Of a stretch of DNA of 64,000 nucleotides, positions 8,487 to 17,350 are shown one piece after another. The notes under the pieces are model-generated. The model was given only the letters and a program-made list of their open reading frames with translations. It did no database searches and was not told where the DNA came from. Every line of letters starts with the position of its first letter. Position 1 is the stretch's first letter. The stretch covers positions 806,001 to 870,000 of the forward strand of contig NZ_FNIL01000001.1 in NCBI RefSeq assembly GCF_900103955.1, in the 5' to 3' direction. Both the position numbers and the translations under genes were made by a program. The stretch comes from Alkalicoccus daliensis. GTDB lineage: Bacteria; Bacillota; Bacilli; Bacillales; Salisediminibacteriaceae.

Positions 8487-8623
8487 TGCAGCCCAAGTGG
8501 AAATGGGGCGACTCCGAGGCGAAATTGGCCGAGTCGAAGATCCATTCCGCCCGACGAGCCGGAGGAAGGAATTAGCTGAGACCGGGCCGCCCGGAAAGCG
8601 TCCCCATGGACACAAAGGCTGCA
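8487..8623. repeat. 137-bp nested palindromic element between the zinc permeases
   Basis: TGCAGCC (8487-8493) pairs with GGCTGCA (8617-8623); inside, GTGGAAATGGGGCG pairs imperfectly with GCGTCCCCATGGACAC; further in, CGACTC (8509-8514) pairs with GAGTCG (8531-8536), and GC-rich arms follow. It is richer in G and C than its surroundings. It resembles a class of GC-rich palindromes I recall from Bacillaceae intergenic regions containing GCGGAAAGCGTCCCC-like text, but that comparison is from memory. Confidence 0.65.
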
Positions 8624-8734
8624 ATCATCAAGGTAAAAAATACCTATCTGTATTTCAACTATATGTTATGGTGAAGAACCAAACAAATCTTACTTTCACT
8701 AAGTTTGCGTAAGAGCCCCAGGCTTTAACAGAGC

Positions 8735-9562
8735 CTATTTTTTCGAGGTAAAGGCCAGTACGAATAACAGGATTACCACATTTATTACAACGATCATTCC
8801 TCCAGGAGCCAGATCCATGTGAAACGCTGTGAATAGTCCTGAAAGAACGGATACTTCCCCAATGATGACAGCATACAAAAACATTTGCTTAAATGATCCT
8901 GCCAGTCTCATAGCCGCGGCTACCGGCAGCGTCATTAAAGCAGAAACGAGAAGTATCCCTACTATCTGCATCGAAAGTCCAATCACGACAGCTACAATAA
9001 CGATAAACATCAAATGAAGAGATCTTCTTGGGATTCCTGAAATTACTGCCTGTTCCTCATCAAAGCTCAGGAAAAAAAGTTCCTTATAAAATAGAAACAA
9101 TAAAATAGCTACAACACTTGTTAAAAGTAATACTACAATAAAATCTGTCCGGGATATTGCTACTACACTTCCAAATAGATAACTGAATAAATCAGTGGTA
9201 AACCCATCTGCCAAAGAAATAAATACAACCCCAATTCCTATGCCTGCTGATAGAATAATGGGTATGGCAAGCTCCTTATAAAACCGATAAGTGTGGCGGA
9301 GCTTTTCAATCATTACTGATCCGGAAACGGCGAAGATCATTCCCATATATACAGGGTTCATGCCTGCAAAAAAGTTAATATGCCTGCCGAGCAGTAGACT
9401 GAAAGCTATTCCGGTGAGTGTTATGTGAGACAGCGCATCTGCCATAAGAGATAGCCTGCGAACCACAATAAAAACTCCGATTAACGGAGCCAGTAAACCT
9501 ATTAACAGACCTGTAAATAATGAATATCTTAAAAAATCATATTGAAAGAAAACTTCAATCAT
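8735..9562 (-). CDS. znuB: zinc ABC transporter permease ZnuB/AdcB
   Basis: 275 aa, ABC-3 permease (PF00950) with eight or so TM helices and the characteristic LSHITLTGIAF stretch (43-53). Its ATG overlaps the TGA of znuC (ATGA, 9559-9562), so translation is coupled. Together with ZnuC it would form the inner-membrane part of a high-affinity zinc importer. No substrate-binding lipoprotein (ZnuA/AdcA) gene is present in the window, so that subunit must be elsewhere. Confidence 0.93.
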   Translation of the reverse strand: MIEVFFQYDFLRYSLFTGLLIGLLAPLIGVFIVVRRLSLMADALSHITLTGIAFSLLLGRHINFFAGMNPVYMGMIFAVSGSVMIEKLRHTYRFYKELAIPIILSAGIGIGVVFISLADGFTTDLFSYLFGSVVAISRTDFIVVLLLTSVVAILLFLFYKELFFLSFDEEQAVISGIPRRSLHLMFIVIVAVVIGLSMQIVGILLVSALMTLPVAAAMRLAGSFKQMFLYAVIIGEVSVLSGLFTAFHMDLAPGGMIVVINVVILLFVLAFTSKK

Positions 9563-10383
9563 GAACGAGTACCTGCCAGATCATCGTGGTCATGTGAATG
9601 GTCATGGTGATCATGTGCATGGTTGTGTTCAATCACACTGACATCATGCCCATACATGGCGGTCATCATTTCTTCGCGGTTCGCCTCAAATGTTTCTTTG
9701 TTGCCATGAAAATGTATGCACTTGTTTAAACATGCTACATCTGTGACATAGTCACTCATAGCTCCAATATCATGGGTAACCAGAATAAGTGTTATACCTT
9801 TATGAACGTTCAGCTCTTTCAGCATTTCGTAGAAGTTTGTGACAGACTGGGCATCCACCCCTACAGTCGGCTCGTCGAGGATAAGCAGATCCGGTTCACT
9901 TACGAGAGCTCTCGCGATGAAAACACGCTGCTGCTGGCCCCCCGAAAGCTTCCCAATATTTTGATACATATATTCTTCCATTCCTACCTGGGCAATTGCT
10001 TCTCTTACCTTCTGCTTATGATGTTTTTTTAAAAAGCGGAACAACCCTACTTTTCCATACATTCCCATTGATACTACTTCAAATACAGTTGCAGGAAAAC
10101 CACTGTTAAAACTGTTTGCCTTCTGTGAAACAAAGCCCACCTTACTCCATTGTTTAAACGATTTTACAGGCTCTCCGAATAATTTAACATCTCCCCGGTC
10201 AGCAGTAAGCAGACCGAGCAGAAGTTTCATTAATGTGGACTTTCCTGAACCATTTGGCCCTACCAGTCCTAGAAAAGATCCAGGAGAAACTTTCATATTA
10301 ATATCCTCTAATACTGGCTGATGCGCGTAACTGAAATGGACGTTATCCATTTCTAATATATGAGACGGGTTATTCGTTTGCAT
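9559..10383 (-). CDS. znuC: zinc ABC transporter ATP-binding protein ZnuC/AdcC with His-rich tail
   Basis: 274 aa from ATG 10383, chosen for AAGGAG 8 nt upstream; the longer frame to 10503 lacks an SD. Walker [10 protein letters not shown] is at 42-50, followed by the signature LSGGQQQR, Walker B LLILDEPT and the H-loop VTHD. The last 25 residues contain about nine histidines ([17 protein letters not shown], 252-268), which could bind zinc in the cytoplasm. First gene of the cluster, directly behind a sigma-A promoter with a Zur-box-like operator. Confidence 0.95.
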   Translation of the reverse strand: MQTNNPSHILEMDNVHFSYAHQPVLEDINMKVSPGSFLGLVGPNGSGKSTLMKLLLGLLTADRGDVKLFGEPVKSFKQWSKVGFVSQKANSFNSGFPATVFEVVSMGMYGKVGLFRFLKKHHKQKVREAIAQVGMEEYMYQNIGKLSGGQQQRVFIARALVSEPDLLILDEPTVGVDAQSVTNFYEMLKELNVHKGITLILVTHDIGAMSDYVTDVACLNKCIHFHGNKETFEANREEMMTAMYGHDVSVIEHNHAHDHHDHSHDHDDLAGTRS

Positions 10384-10558
10384 GTTACATACTCCTTTTA
10401 GATAAACAGTAACTACCTTGAAAACATTAGTGCTTCCGGCAAAAAAACTTTTCATTGCCATAAACTTGATCAAGAGATTGTTTTTCGCCTTGGTCAGGTT
10501 CACGGCAGCAGCAGTTTTTATTTTCTTATTGAGCTTGCTTAATTATGAACGACTCTTA

Positions 10559-10579
10559 TGATAGTAACTATTACGATTT
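10559..10579. promoter_or_regulatory. Zur box upstream of znuC
   Basis: Compared with the B. subtilis Zur operator AAATCGTAAT-N-ATTACGATTT, the right half (ATTACGATTT, 10570-10579) is a 10/10 match and the left half about 6/10. It lies just downstream of the -10 of the znuC promoter, where bound Zur would block transcription. It also lies between znuC and the divergent ppx gene. Confidence 0.82.
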
Positions 10580-10590
10580 ATGATGTTTGT

Positions 10591-10619
10591 AGTATAACTT
10601 ATCCGTGTGTTATTTGTAA
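10591..10619 (-). promoter_or_regulatory. sigma-A promoter of the zinc operon
   Basis: On the minus strand TTACAA (10619-10614), 17 nt, TATACT (10596-10591). The Zur-box-like palindrome begins 11 nt after the -10. Confidence 0.7.
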
Positions 10620-10703
10620 ATGCAGAGGTATTTTCTGAAAACTTTTCCCCTCTTTCTTTACAGAGGTTATAATAGACTGAGACGAACAAAGGAGGCAGAT
10701 AAA

Positions 10704-12239
10704 ATGACTATACAGCAAATCGGAATTATTGATATGGGATCAAACTCCGTAAGATTCGTCATTTATGAGGTGGATGAACAGGCATGTTTCAGAGAAATTC
10801 AAAATCTTAAAATTACTGCCCGTCTCAGCACATACATTGACGATGAAGGATTTATGAATAAGGAAGGAATATCTCTTGTACTGGACACCCTTGATAAGTT
10901 TGCTTCTATCGCGGAAAGTTATCAGTTAACTGCGGTAAGGGGAGTCGCCACTGCAGCAATCCGCAACGCATCCAACCGCGATGAAATTATGGAAGCAATA
11001 AGAACAGAATCCGAATTCCCTTTTGAAGTTCTGACAGAAGAGCAGGAAGCATACTATGGCTACCTGGCTGTAACAAATTCAACAGATTTTGATGAAGCCG
11101 TGACTATTGATATCGGCGGTGGAAGTACGGAAATAACGTATTTTAAGAACCGGGAACTGCAGCAGTCTTTCAGCTTTCCTTTCGGGGCGATTACATTAAA
11201 AAAACAGTTTATATCCGGAGATACACCAAATGATGATGAATGGGAAAAGCTCTGTGAATTTATTAAGCATTCCTATCATACGCTGGACTGGATCGCTGAC
11301 AAAAATGTTCCGGTGATTGGTATCGGCGGATCTGCCAGAAACCTGGCACTTGTGCATCAGGATGATATCTCCTATCCTCTCTCCGGACTGCACCAATATA
11401 CAATGACGCTGGATGATATCTCAAATACCGCAGAGGATCTTCTGGACATGTCTATGAAAAAAAGAGAAAAACTTGATGGGCTTTCAAAAGACCGGGCCGA
11501 CATTATTCTACCGGCAATTGCAGCGATGCAGGTACTTCTTGAGGAAGTTGGGACAGAACAGTTTGTTGTCAGTAACAGAGGACTAAGAGATGGTTTATTT
11601 TTCGAAAAAATGCTTGCTTCTATTGAAGTAACACATTTTCCTAATGTTAAAGAAGAAAGTTTTTATCAGCTGAGCAACTATTACCGCTTAAACGCCCAGC
11701 ATCAAAAACGGATCTCCGTACTCTCTACTTATTTGGCAAATGAACTCGGAAGACACGATTTAATTAATTTAACTGCCGAGCAGTCCCACCTGCTTCGTCT
11801 CGGAGCAAATGTATTTTATATCGGAAGATCCATTCATGCGGAGTCAGAAAGTGAACATACATTTTATCTATTAACCAATCAGTCTATTGATGGATTATCG
11901 CATATGGACAGACTGGCTGTGGCCTTTATTTCTTCCTTTAAATCTAAATCGCAGCTGAAACAATTTGCAAAGCCTTTTAAAAAATGGGTGGAAAAGGATA
12001 CCCTGCAGACATATGAATTATTAGGTGCACTGAATAGATTCTGCCATGCATTAAATATTTCGGAACAAAGTGTTATTAACAAGCTGGAAATTACGAAAGT
12101 ATCTAAACGCGGCATTACTTTCGAAATATATTATTCGGGAGACTGTTTTTTCGAGGAAGAACAAGCAAATAAATATAAAAAGCATTTAGAAAGGCCTTTA
12201 AACAGAAGCATTGACCTTAAATTTATAGAGGACAAATAG
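10704..12239 (+). CDS. ppx: Ppx/GppA-family exopolyphosphatase
   Basis: 511 aa from ATG 10704 (AAAGGAGG 8 nt upstream). The sugar kinase/Hsp70/actin-like fold shows the phosphate-1 loop IIDMGSNSVRFVIYE (8-22) and phosphate-2 loop TIDIGGGSTEI (about residue 134 on). The C-terminal 200 residues form the HD-like helical extension of long Ppx proteins. It cleaves terminal phosphate from polyphosphate or hydrolyses pppGpp. It lies upstream of ppk in the same direction across a 279-nt gap, so synthesis and degradation are linked. TATAAT at about 10670 fits a promoter, with no clear -35. Confidence 0.92.
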   Translation: MTIQQIGIIDMGSNSVRFVIYEVDEQACFREIQNLKITARLSTYIDDEGFMNKEGISLVLDTLDKFASIAESYQLTAVRGVATAAIRNASNRDEIMEAIRTESEFPFEVLTEEQEAYYGYLAVTNSTDFDEAVTIDIGGGSTEITYFKNRELQQSFSFPFGAITLKKQFISGDTPNDDEWEKLCEFIKHSYHTLDWIADKNVPVIGIGGSARNLALVHQDDISYPLSGLHQYTMTLDDISNTAEDLLDMSMKKREKLDGLSKDRADIILPAIAAMQVLLEEVGTEQFVVSNRGLRDGLFFEKMLASIEVTHFPNVKEESFYQLSNYYRLNAQHQKRISVLSTYLANELGRHDLINLTAEQSHLLRLGANVFYIGRSIHAESESEHTFYLLTNQSIDGLSHMDRLAVAFISSFKSKSQLKQFAKPFKKWVEKDTLQTYELLGALNRFCHALNISEQSVINKLEITKVSKRGITFEIYYSGDCFFEEEQANKYKKHLERPLNRSIDLKFIEDK

Positions 12240-12294
12240 AATACAGCTGTACTATTAAAATTTCACCGTTCGCTAATAACTAATTGCTTACTTC

Positions 12295-12477
12295 CTGCAT
12301 GCGGGGAATTCATTTGGAATAAAGCACGGAACAGAGACCTGCGCCTGCGCTAAAATTCTCAAACCGCTTGGGAAAAAGACGATTATCCACGTCAGGTCCG
12401 GGCTGGAGCGGAGTTTCTGCTGATACTACAACTACAGATAACAGCGCCTGATTTTTTGAATAACCTGCTGCATGCAG
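12295..12477. repeat. imperfect inverted-repeat structure in the ppx-ppk gap
   Basis: CTGCATGC (12295-12302) is the exact inverse of GCATGCAG (12470-12477) at the far side of the gap; inside, GACCTG (12336-12341) can pair with CAGGTC (12393-12398). The interior is richer in G and C than surrounding intergenic DNA. No ORF or terminator with a T run is visible. Confidence 0.4.
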
Positions 12478-12518
12478 TAAAGGTAATTAATGAAGATTTT
12501 AAAAGAAGGTGATTCAGG

Positions 12519-14597
12519 ATGAAAACAGAAGATAAATATCAGGTTTTTCAAAACCCGCAGTATTATCATAATAGAGAACTTAGCTGGCTTCGCTTTAACG
12601 AGAGAGTTTTGGAAGAGGCGATGGATACAAACAATCCTCTGCTGGAAAGGCTGAAATTTCTAGCAATATTCAGTTCAAACCTGGATGAATTTTTTATGGT
12701 GCGGGTAGCTGGTTTAAAGGACCAGGTACGTGCAGGATATAATAAACCGGAAAACAAAACTTCTCTTACGCCCAAGCAGCAGCTGGAGCGAATTTCACTT
12801 CAGAATCACGAACTGGTGGAGCGTCAGTATGAACACTTTAAAAAACCGCTGATACCAGCACTTGATAAAGCTGGTATCACCTTTAAAAGCATAAAAGATC
12901 TCAGCAAAAAAGAATACAAAAGACTGAATGAACATTTTAAAAACTATATTCTTCCGGTATTAACCCCTATGGCAATAGATGCTTCAAGACCCTTTCCGAA
13001 ACTTTCTAACAAAAGCTTAAATCTTGCCGTTGTCCTAAAGTATGAAATCCAGCGAAAACTGGCTATTGTTCAGGTTCCAGCTGTTCTCTCCCGGACTGTT
13101 GCTGTTGACAAAGGCCACGTATATGTATTATTGGAAGAAGTAATTACAGAGTTTATTTCTCATTTATTTTCAGGTAGCGAAGTTGGGTCTGTTTCTCCTT
13201 TTCGAATTACGCGCAATGCAGACCTGACGATCCACGAAGAGGGAGCCCGAGATTTACTTGTGGAAATTGAGAAGGAATTAAAACGAAGAAAATGGGGTGC
13301 TGCTGTCCGCTTTGAAATAGTAAAAGATAAAATGGACAGCAACGTTCTATCATTATTAATGGAAGTATTGGAATTAAAAGAAGAAGATATATATGAGTTA
13401 GACGGACCGCTTGATTTATCTTTTCTTTTTTCGTTTTACGAAGAACTTGCTCCGTATCATGAATCCCTTATTTATGAAACAGCTATTCCCCAGCCGCCGA
13501 AGGACCTTATTCATGAAGAGAATATTATTGAAGCAGTTCTTAAAAAAGATATTTTCCTGCACCATCCCTTTGAGTCATTTCAGCCTATTATAGATTTGAT
13601 GATGCAGGCAGCAGAAGATGAAAATGTACTGGCAATCAAGCAGACTTTGTACAGAGTCAGTGGTGATTCTCCTATCATCGCAGCCCTGGCCAGAGCTGCT
13701 GAATTAGGAAAACAGGTAACTGTGCTTGTGGAGCTGAAGGCGAGATTTGATGAAGAAAAAAATATCCAGTGGGCAAAAAAACTTGAAAAAGCAGGCTGTC
13801 ATGTAATTTATGGGATTACCGGGTTAAAAACGCATAGTAAAATTACTTTAATTGTCCGTCATGAGAAAAACAGTATTCAGCGGATTGTGCACCTGGGTAC
13901 CGGAAATTACAATGATTCTACTGCAAAACTATACACCGATATGGGAGTGCTTACTTCCGGCACAAGCTTCGGGATCGATGCAACGAATTTCTTTAATTAT
14001 TTAAGCGGCTACAGCAGCAAACCTGAGTGGAAAGAAATAGCAACTGTACCTTTTGAAATTAGAGATTCCTTTATGAAACGAATTGATGAGGAAATTAAAT
14101 CTCATAAGGTTCACGGGAACGGATATATTATTGGGAAAATGAATTCCTTAACTGATAAGCCACTGATCATGAAGCTGTATGAAGCAAGCTGCGCAGGAGT
14201 AAAAATCGATCTAATAATCCGCGGGATCTGCTGTTTAAAACCTGGTGTTCCGGACGTTAGTGAAAACATAAGAGTCCGTTCAATTATAGGACAGTTTCTG
14301 GAGCACAGCCGGATTTTTTATTTCTACAAAAATGGGAAAGAAGCTATTTTTCTTTCATCAGCAGACTGGATGACCCGCAATATGGAAAAGCGTATTGAAG
14401 TGGTATTCCCCGTTTATGCATCTCATGTAAAAGACAGAGTAAAAGAAGTGCTCTTCGTTTCTCTGGAAGACAACCAAAAAGCAAGAGAGTTAAAAAGTGA
14501 CGGGTCCTACAGATATGTAAAGACAAAATCTTCCGCTCCACTTAACAGCCAGGAAATTTTTCAAAGTAAAGCAAAAACTGTTTCTGAAGATAATTAG
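12519..14597 (+). CDS. ppk: polyphosphate kinase 1
   Basis: 692 aa, full-length PPK1. It reversibly transfers the gamma phosphate of ATP to polyphosphate. The N domain opens with NRELSWLRFNERVLEEA (18-34) and the head and C1/C2 phospholipase-D-like domains follow. The catalytic histidines are at about 439 (THSKITLIVRH) and 596 (EHSRIFYFYKNG), both offset by four from E. coli His435 and His592. AAAAGAAGGTGATTCAGG gives the SD. It follows ppx. Confidence 0.97.
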   Translation: MKTEDKYQVFQNPQYYHNRELSWLRFNERVLEEAMDTNNPLLERLKFLAIFSSNLDEFFMVRVAGLKDQVRAGYNKPENKTSLTPKQQLERISLQNHELVERQYEHFKKPLIPALDKAGITFKSIKDLSKKEYKRLNEHFKNYILPVLTPMAIDASRPFPKLSNKSLNLAVVLKYEIQRKLAIVQVPAVLSRTVAVDKGHVYVLLEEVITEFISHLFSGSEVGSVSPFRITRNADLTIHEEGARDLLVEIEKELKRRKWGAAVRFEIVKDKMDSNVLSLLMEVLELKEEDIYELDGPLDLSFLFSFYEELAPYHESLIYETAIPQPPKDLIHEENIIEAVLKKDIFLHHPFESFQPIIDLMMQAAEDENVLAIKQTLYRVSGDSPIIAALARAAELGKQVTVLVELKARFDEEKNIQWAKKLEKAGCHVIYGITGLKTHSKITLIVRHEKNSIQRIVHLGTGNYNDSTAKLYTDMGVLTSGTSFGIDATNFFNYLSGYSSKPEWKEIATVPFEIRDSFMKRIDEEIKSHKVHGNGYIIGKMNSLTDKPLIMKLYEASCAGVKIDLIIRGICCLKPGVPDVSENIRVRSIIGQFLEHSRIFYFYKNGKEAIFLSSADWMTRNMEKRIEVVFPVYASHVKDRVKEVLFVSLEDNQKARELKSDGSYRYVKTKSSAPLNSQEIFQSKAKTVSEDN

Positions 14598-14636
14598 ACG
14601 GGTCATGATAATGCTTCAATCCATGAAACCATCGAT

Positions 14637-14673
14637 ATAAAAGGCCGCAGGAACATTTCCTGCGGCCTTTTAT
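14637..14673. terminator. bidirectional terminator between ppk and the transglycosylase gene
   Basis: A perfect 17-bp inverted repeat (ATAAAAGGCCGCAGGAA, loop CAT) with A/T flanks in the convergent gap. Confidence 0.93.
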
Positions 14674-14704
14674 AATCTATAATATTATTGTTCAGCGCTG
14701 ACAA

Positions 14705-15424
14705 TCAGTCGCTGAAAGCGGTAGCTGTGGATTCAGCATTTTCAATAATCTCTACAGCATACCAGCTTTTCGCATCTCCGTTATCTGCGATATACTCCTG
14801 CAGACCAGTCATACCGCGATGATACGCTGTGAGCGCGTGATTCCAGTCGTCATACTTATCATACAAGTACTCTAAATAAGTTACAGACAGCTGAATGGAA
14901 TAGTGTGGATCAAATAACATTTCCTGTTCATAAGGGAGTCCTGCCATTTCTGCAACCCACGGACCGGTATTCTCCATAAACTGAGCAAGCCCATAAGCTT
15001 TTCCATACTTCGTTTCCGGACCTATCAGTTCCGGATCAAAAGTATCGCCCGTTTCCACTCGTAAAAGTTCATATACAACCATCGGGTCAATATTTCTTTT
15101 CTCTGATTCCAAGGCAAGCAGCAGGCCCCAGTCTTTCGGGAAAAGTCCCTCACTGTCTTCATAAAGTAGGGAAGCCAGCTGACTGGCGCTCTGCCAGTTT
15201 GCTGCACCAGCTACCTCATAACCTCCCGGAAGTTTTTCAACTTCATCAAGCAGTTCCACAAAAGTTTCGTCCACTTTACTGCGATTATGTTCCTGTACAC
15301 TTAATTGATATTGCTCAAGTTCTTCAATCTGCTCCTGCGTTTCAAGATAGCTAGTACCGAGCACCAGAGAAACGGAACCCAATAGAACTATTGCAGTAAG
15401 CATCGTAAGGAAAGACAACCTCAT
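14705..15424 (-). CDS. membrane-anchored or secreted lytic transglycosylase (SLT domain)
   Basis: 239 aa. An N-terminal hydrophobic segment (residues 4-25) acts as signal or anchor, followed by a short coiled-coil stretch (26-60). The SLT goose-lysozyme-like domain covers about 98-225 with catalytic Glu124 in LLRVETG, then GKAYGLAQFM (141-150) and LTAYHRG near 205, all family hallmarks. It would cleave glycan strands of peptidoglycan. The domain is acidic. ATG 15424 is preceded by AGGAGGATGAGGG. It stands alone between ppk and the manganese ABC genes. Confidence 0.88.
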   Translation of the reverse strand: MRLSFLTMLTAIVLLGSVSLVLGTSYLETQEQIEELEQYQLSVQEHNRSKVDETFVELLDEVEKLPGGYEVAGAANWQSASQLASLLYEDSEGLFPKDWGLLLALESEKRNIDPMVVYELLRVETGDTFDPELIGPETKYGKAYGLAQFMENTGPWVAEMAGLPYEQEMLFDPHYSIQLSVTYLEYLYDKYDDWNHALTAYHRGMTGLQEYIADNGDAKSWYAVEIIENAESTATAFSD

Positions 15425-15544
15425 CCCTCATCCTCCTAAAAGTAGTTAAGTCTATTAAAATAAATACAAGTAGTTATATTAACGGAACTTTAAGCAGGAT
15501 GCAAATAAAATACCTTCTAAAGACTCAGGTGTCTCTCCCTGACA

Positions 15545-16420
15545 TTAAGCTGCTTTTTCTCTGCCGGCAGGTTTGCGCAACAGCTTCATAAAATACCCCT
15601 GTTTCGGAGCGAAGAAGAACGCAATAACAAAAAAGGAAGAAGCCGCCAGTACAATAGAGGCACCTGAGGCAACATCATAAACCACTGAAAAAAACAGGCC
15701 GATGACTGCTGATGAAACCCCGAAAGCAGCGGATAAACCCAGCATCACTGGAAAACGATCCGTTAATAAGTAAGCAGTAGCTCCTGGTGTAATCAGCATA
15801 GCCACTACTAAAATAATTCCTACTGTCTGCAATGAAGCTACTGTTACTAATGATAAAAGCAGCATAAACAAATAGTGAATTCTTTTGACAGGAAGCCCTG
15901 CAGCCTGGGCCATCGTTTCATCAAAAGTGCTCAGCAGCAGCGGCCGATAAAATAATACCACTGAGATTAATACAACTCCGCCAATAATTAATGTAATAAT
16001 AAAATTAGTAAATGATACTGCAAGTACATTTCCGAACAAGTAGTGCATTAAATCTACAGACGTCCCCCGCAAAGACGTCATTACTACTATTCCCAAAGCG
16101 AACATGGCGGTAAACATGATTCCGATTGCCGAATCATCTTTTATTCTGCTGTTACGGGAGATAAAGCCGATAGCAAGCGCGGTCAGGACACCTGTAATAA
16201 AGGCACCGATAAACATACTTGCACCGACCATATAAGAAAAAACTACTCCAGGGAGCACCGCATGAGAAATAGCATCTCCCATAAGAGCCATTCCTCTTAA
16301 AATAATAAAACATCCGATAACCCCGCAGATCAGGCCTACAAGAACAGCTGTAATCAGAGCATTTTGCAGATATGAATAATTCATCAACTGTTGAATGAAA
16401 TTTTGTATTTCTCCAATCAT
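15545..16420 (-). CDS. manganese-type ABC transporter permease
   Basis: 291 aa ABC-3 family permease (PF00950) with eight predicted TM helices and the DAISHAVLPGVV motif (48-59) typical of the MntC/SitC/PsaC branch rather than the zinc branch (which reads LSHxTLTGI). The ATG overlaps the upstream ATPase stop by 4 nt. The C-terminus is basic and cytoplasmic (KLLRKPAGREKAA). No second permease or substrate-binding lipoprotein follows; the next gene is a transglycosylase. The metal is inferred from sequence type and from the operator-like site upstream of the operon. Confidence 0.9.
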   Translation of the reverse strand: MIGEIQNFIQQLMNYSYLQNALITAVLVGLICGVIGCFIILRGMALMGDAISHAVLPGVVFSYMVGASMFIGAFITGVLTALAIGFISRNSRIKDDSAIGIMFTAMFALGIVVMTSLRGTSVDLMHYLFGNVLAVSFTNFIITLIIGGVVLISVVLFYRPLLLSTFDETMAQAAGLPVKRIHYLFMLLLSLVTVASLQTVGIILVVAMLITPGATAYLLTDRFPVMLGLSAAFGVSSAVIGLFFSVVYDVASGASIVLAASSFFVIAFFFAPKQGYFMKLLRKPAGREKAA

Positions 16421-17169
16421 GGTCCTACTACCACCATTTCTTTATCGGAAGAAATTACTGCTGCATTCCCTCCATACGCTTGTTTTAAAATTTGCGGATT
16501 AAATATTTCCTTCACAGGGCCTGCTCCGATCAGACGCTGATTCAGCATGAGCAGCTCATCAAAATAGGTTTCTACTTTGCTTAAATCATGGTGAATAACA
16601 AAAATTGTTTTCCCCTGTTCTCTGAGCTGTTTGAGTAAATTAACAATAATTTCTTCAGAATTAACATCAATCCCTACAAACGGCTCATCCAGGAAAAATA
16701 AATCGGCATCCTGTGCTAAGGCACGGGCTATAAACACTCTCTGCTGCTGCCCGCCCGAAAGCTCCCCTATCTGCTTTTTCCGAAATGACTCCATCCCTAC
16801 TTGTTCCAAGGCTTTTTCCGCTTTCTCTCGATCCTTTTTAGCTGTTTTCTTATACCAGGGAATGTGCATATACCTCCCCATCAATACAGCATCTTCTACC
16901 AAAATCGGAAAATCCCAATCTATTGTTGATCTCTGGGGAACATAAGCAATGTTTTTACGAAGTTCGTTCACACGTTGACCGAAAATAGAAACTTCGCCAT
17001 CAAATTTTACAAGACCAAGCAGAGCTTTCATCAAAGTTGATTTACCTGCACCGTTTGGCCCAACGACTCCTATAATATTTCCTTCATTCATAGAAAACGA
17101 TACATTTTCCAATGCAATATCTCCGTAATAATGCACTGAAAGATTTTTTACTTCTATAGTTTTTTTCAT
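16417..17169 (-). CDS. mntB: manganese-type ABC transporter ATP-binding protein (MntB-like)
   Basis: 250 aa from ATG 17169 (GGGGAGG about 9 nt upstream; the ATG at 17190 lies on that SD). Walker A GPNGAGKST at 37-45, IAYVPQRSTIDWDFP characteristic of manganese/iron-type ATPases, signature LSGGQQQR, Walker B LFFLDEPF and IHHD. It would energise the permease encoded immediately downstream. A MntR-box-like sequence overlies the expected transcription start. Confidence 0.92.
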   Translation of the reverse strand: MKKTIEVKNLSVHYYGDIALENVSFSMNEGNIIGVVGPNGAGKSTLMKALLGLVKFDGEVSIFGQRVNELRKNIAYVPQRSTIDWDFPILVEDAVLMGRYMHIPWYKKTAKKDREKAEKALEQVGMESFRKKQIGELSGGQQQRVFIARALAQDADLFFLDEPFVGIDVNSEEIIVNLLKQLREQGKTIFVIHHDLSKVETYFDELLMLNQRLIGAGPVKEIFNPQILKQAYGGNAAVISSDKEMVVVGP

Positions 17170-17214
17170 ATTTAATGCGCCTCCCCTCATAAAAAGTTGT
17201 AGTCTATTTAAAAA

Positions 17215-17230
17215 GTTGCACTAAGGAAAC
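17215..17230. promoter_or_regulatory. MntR-box-like operator before the manganese operon
   Basis: GTTGCACTAAGGAAAC matches the B. subtilis MntR consensus TTTGCCTTAAGGAAAC at 13 of 16 positions. It lies 16 nt downstream of the -10 on the minus strand, in a repressing position. Confidence 0.65.
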
Positions 17231-17246
17231 TTTTTCTGATAATTCT

Positions 17247-17275
17247 ATTATAATAGACGAATTCTTATTTTGCAA
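17247..17275 (-). promoter_or_regulatory. sigma-A promoter of the manganese operon
   Basis: On the minus strand TTGCAA (17275-17270), 17 nt, TATAAT (17252-17247). Confidence 0.8.
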
Positions 17276-17350
17276 ACTGCATAACATCAGGCAGAATAAG
17301 TGACAGCTGAATACTTCCCATTACATTTTCAGCAGTTGATAATAATTCTA

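Noticed and set aside
8406-8712. Short open frames on both strands over the palindromic element
   Set aside because: They follow the symmetry of the element and have no SD or family resemblance.
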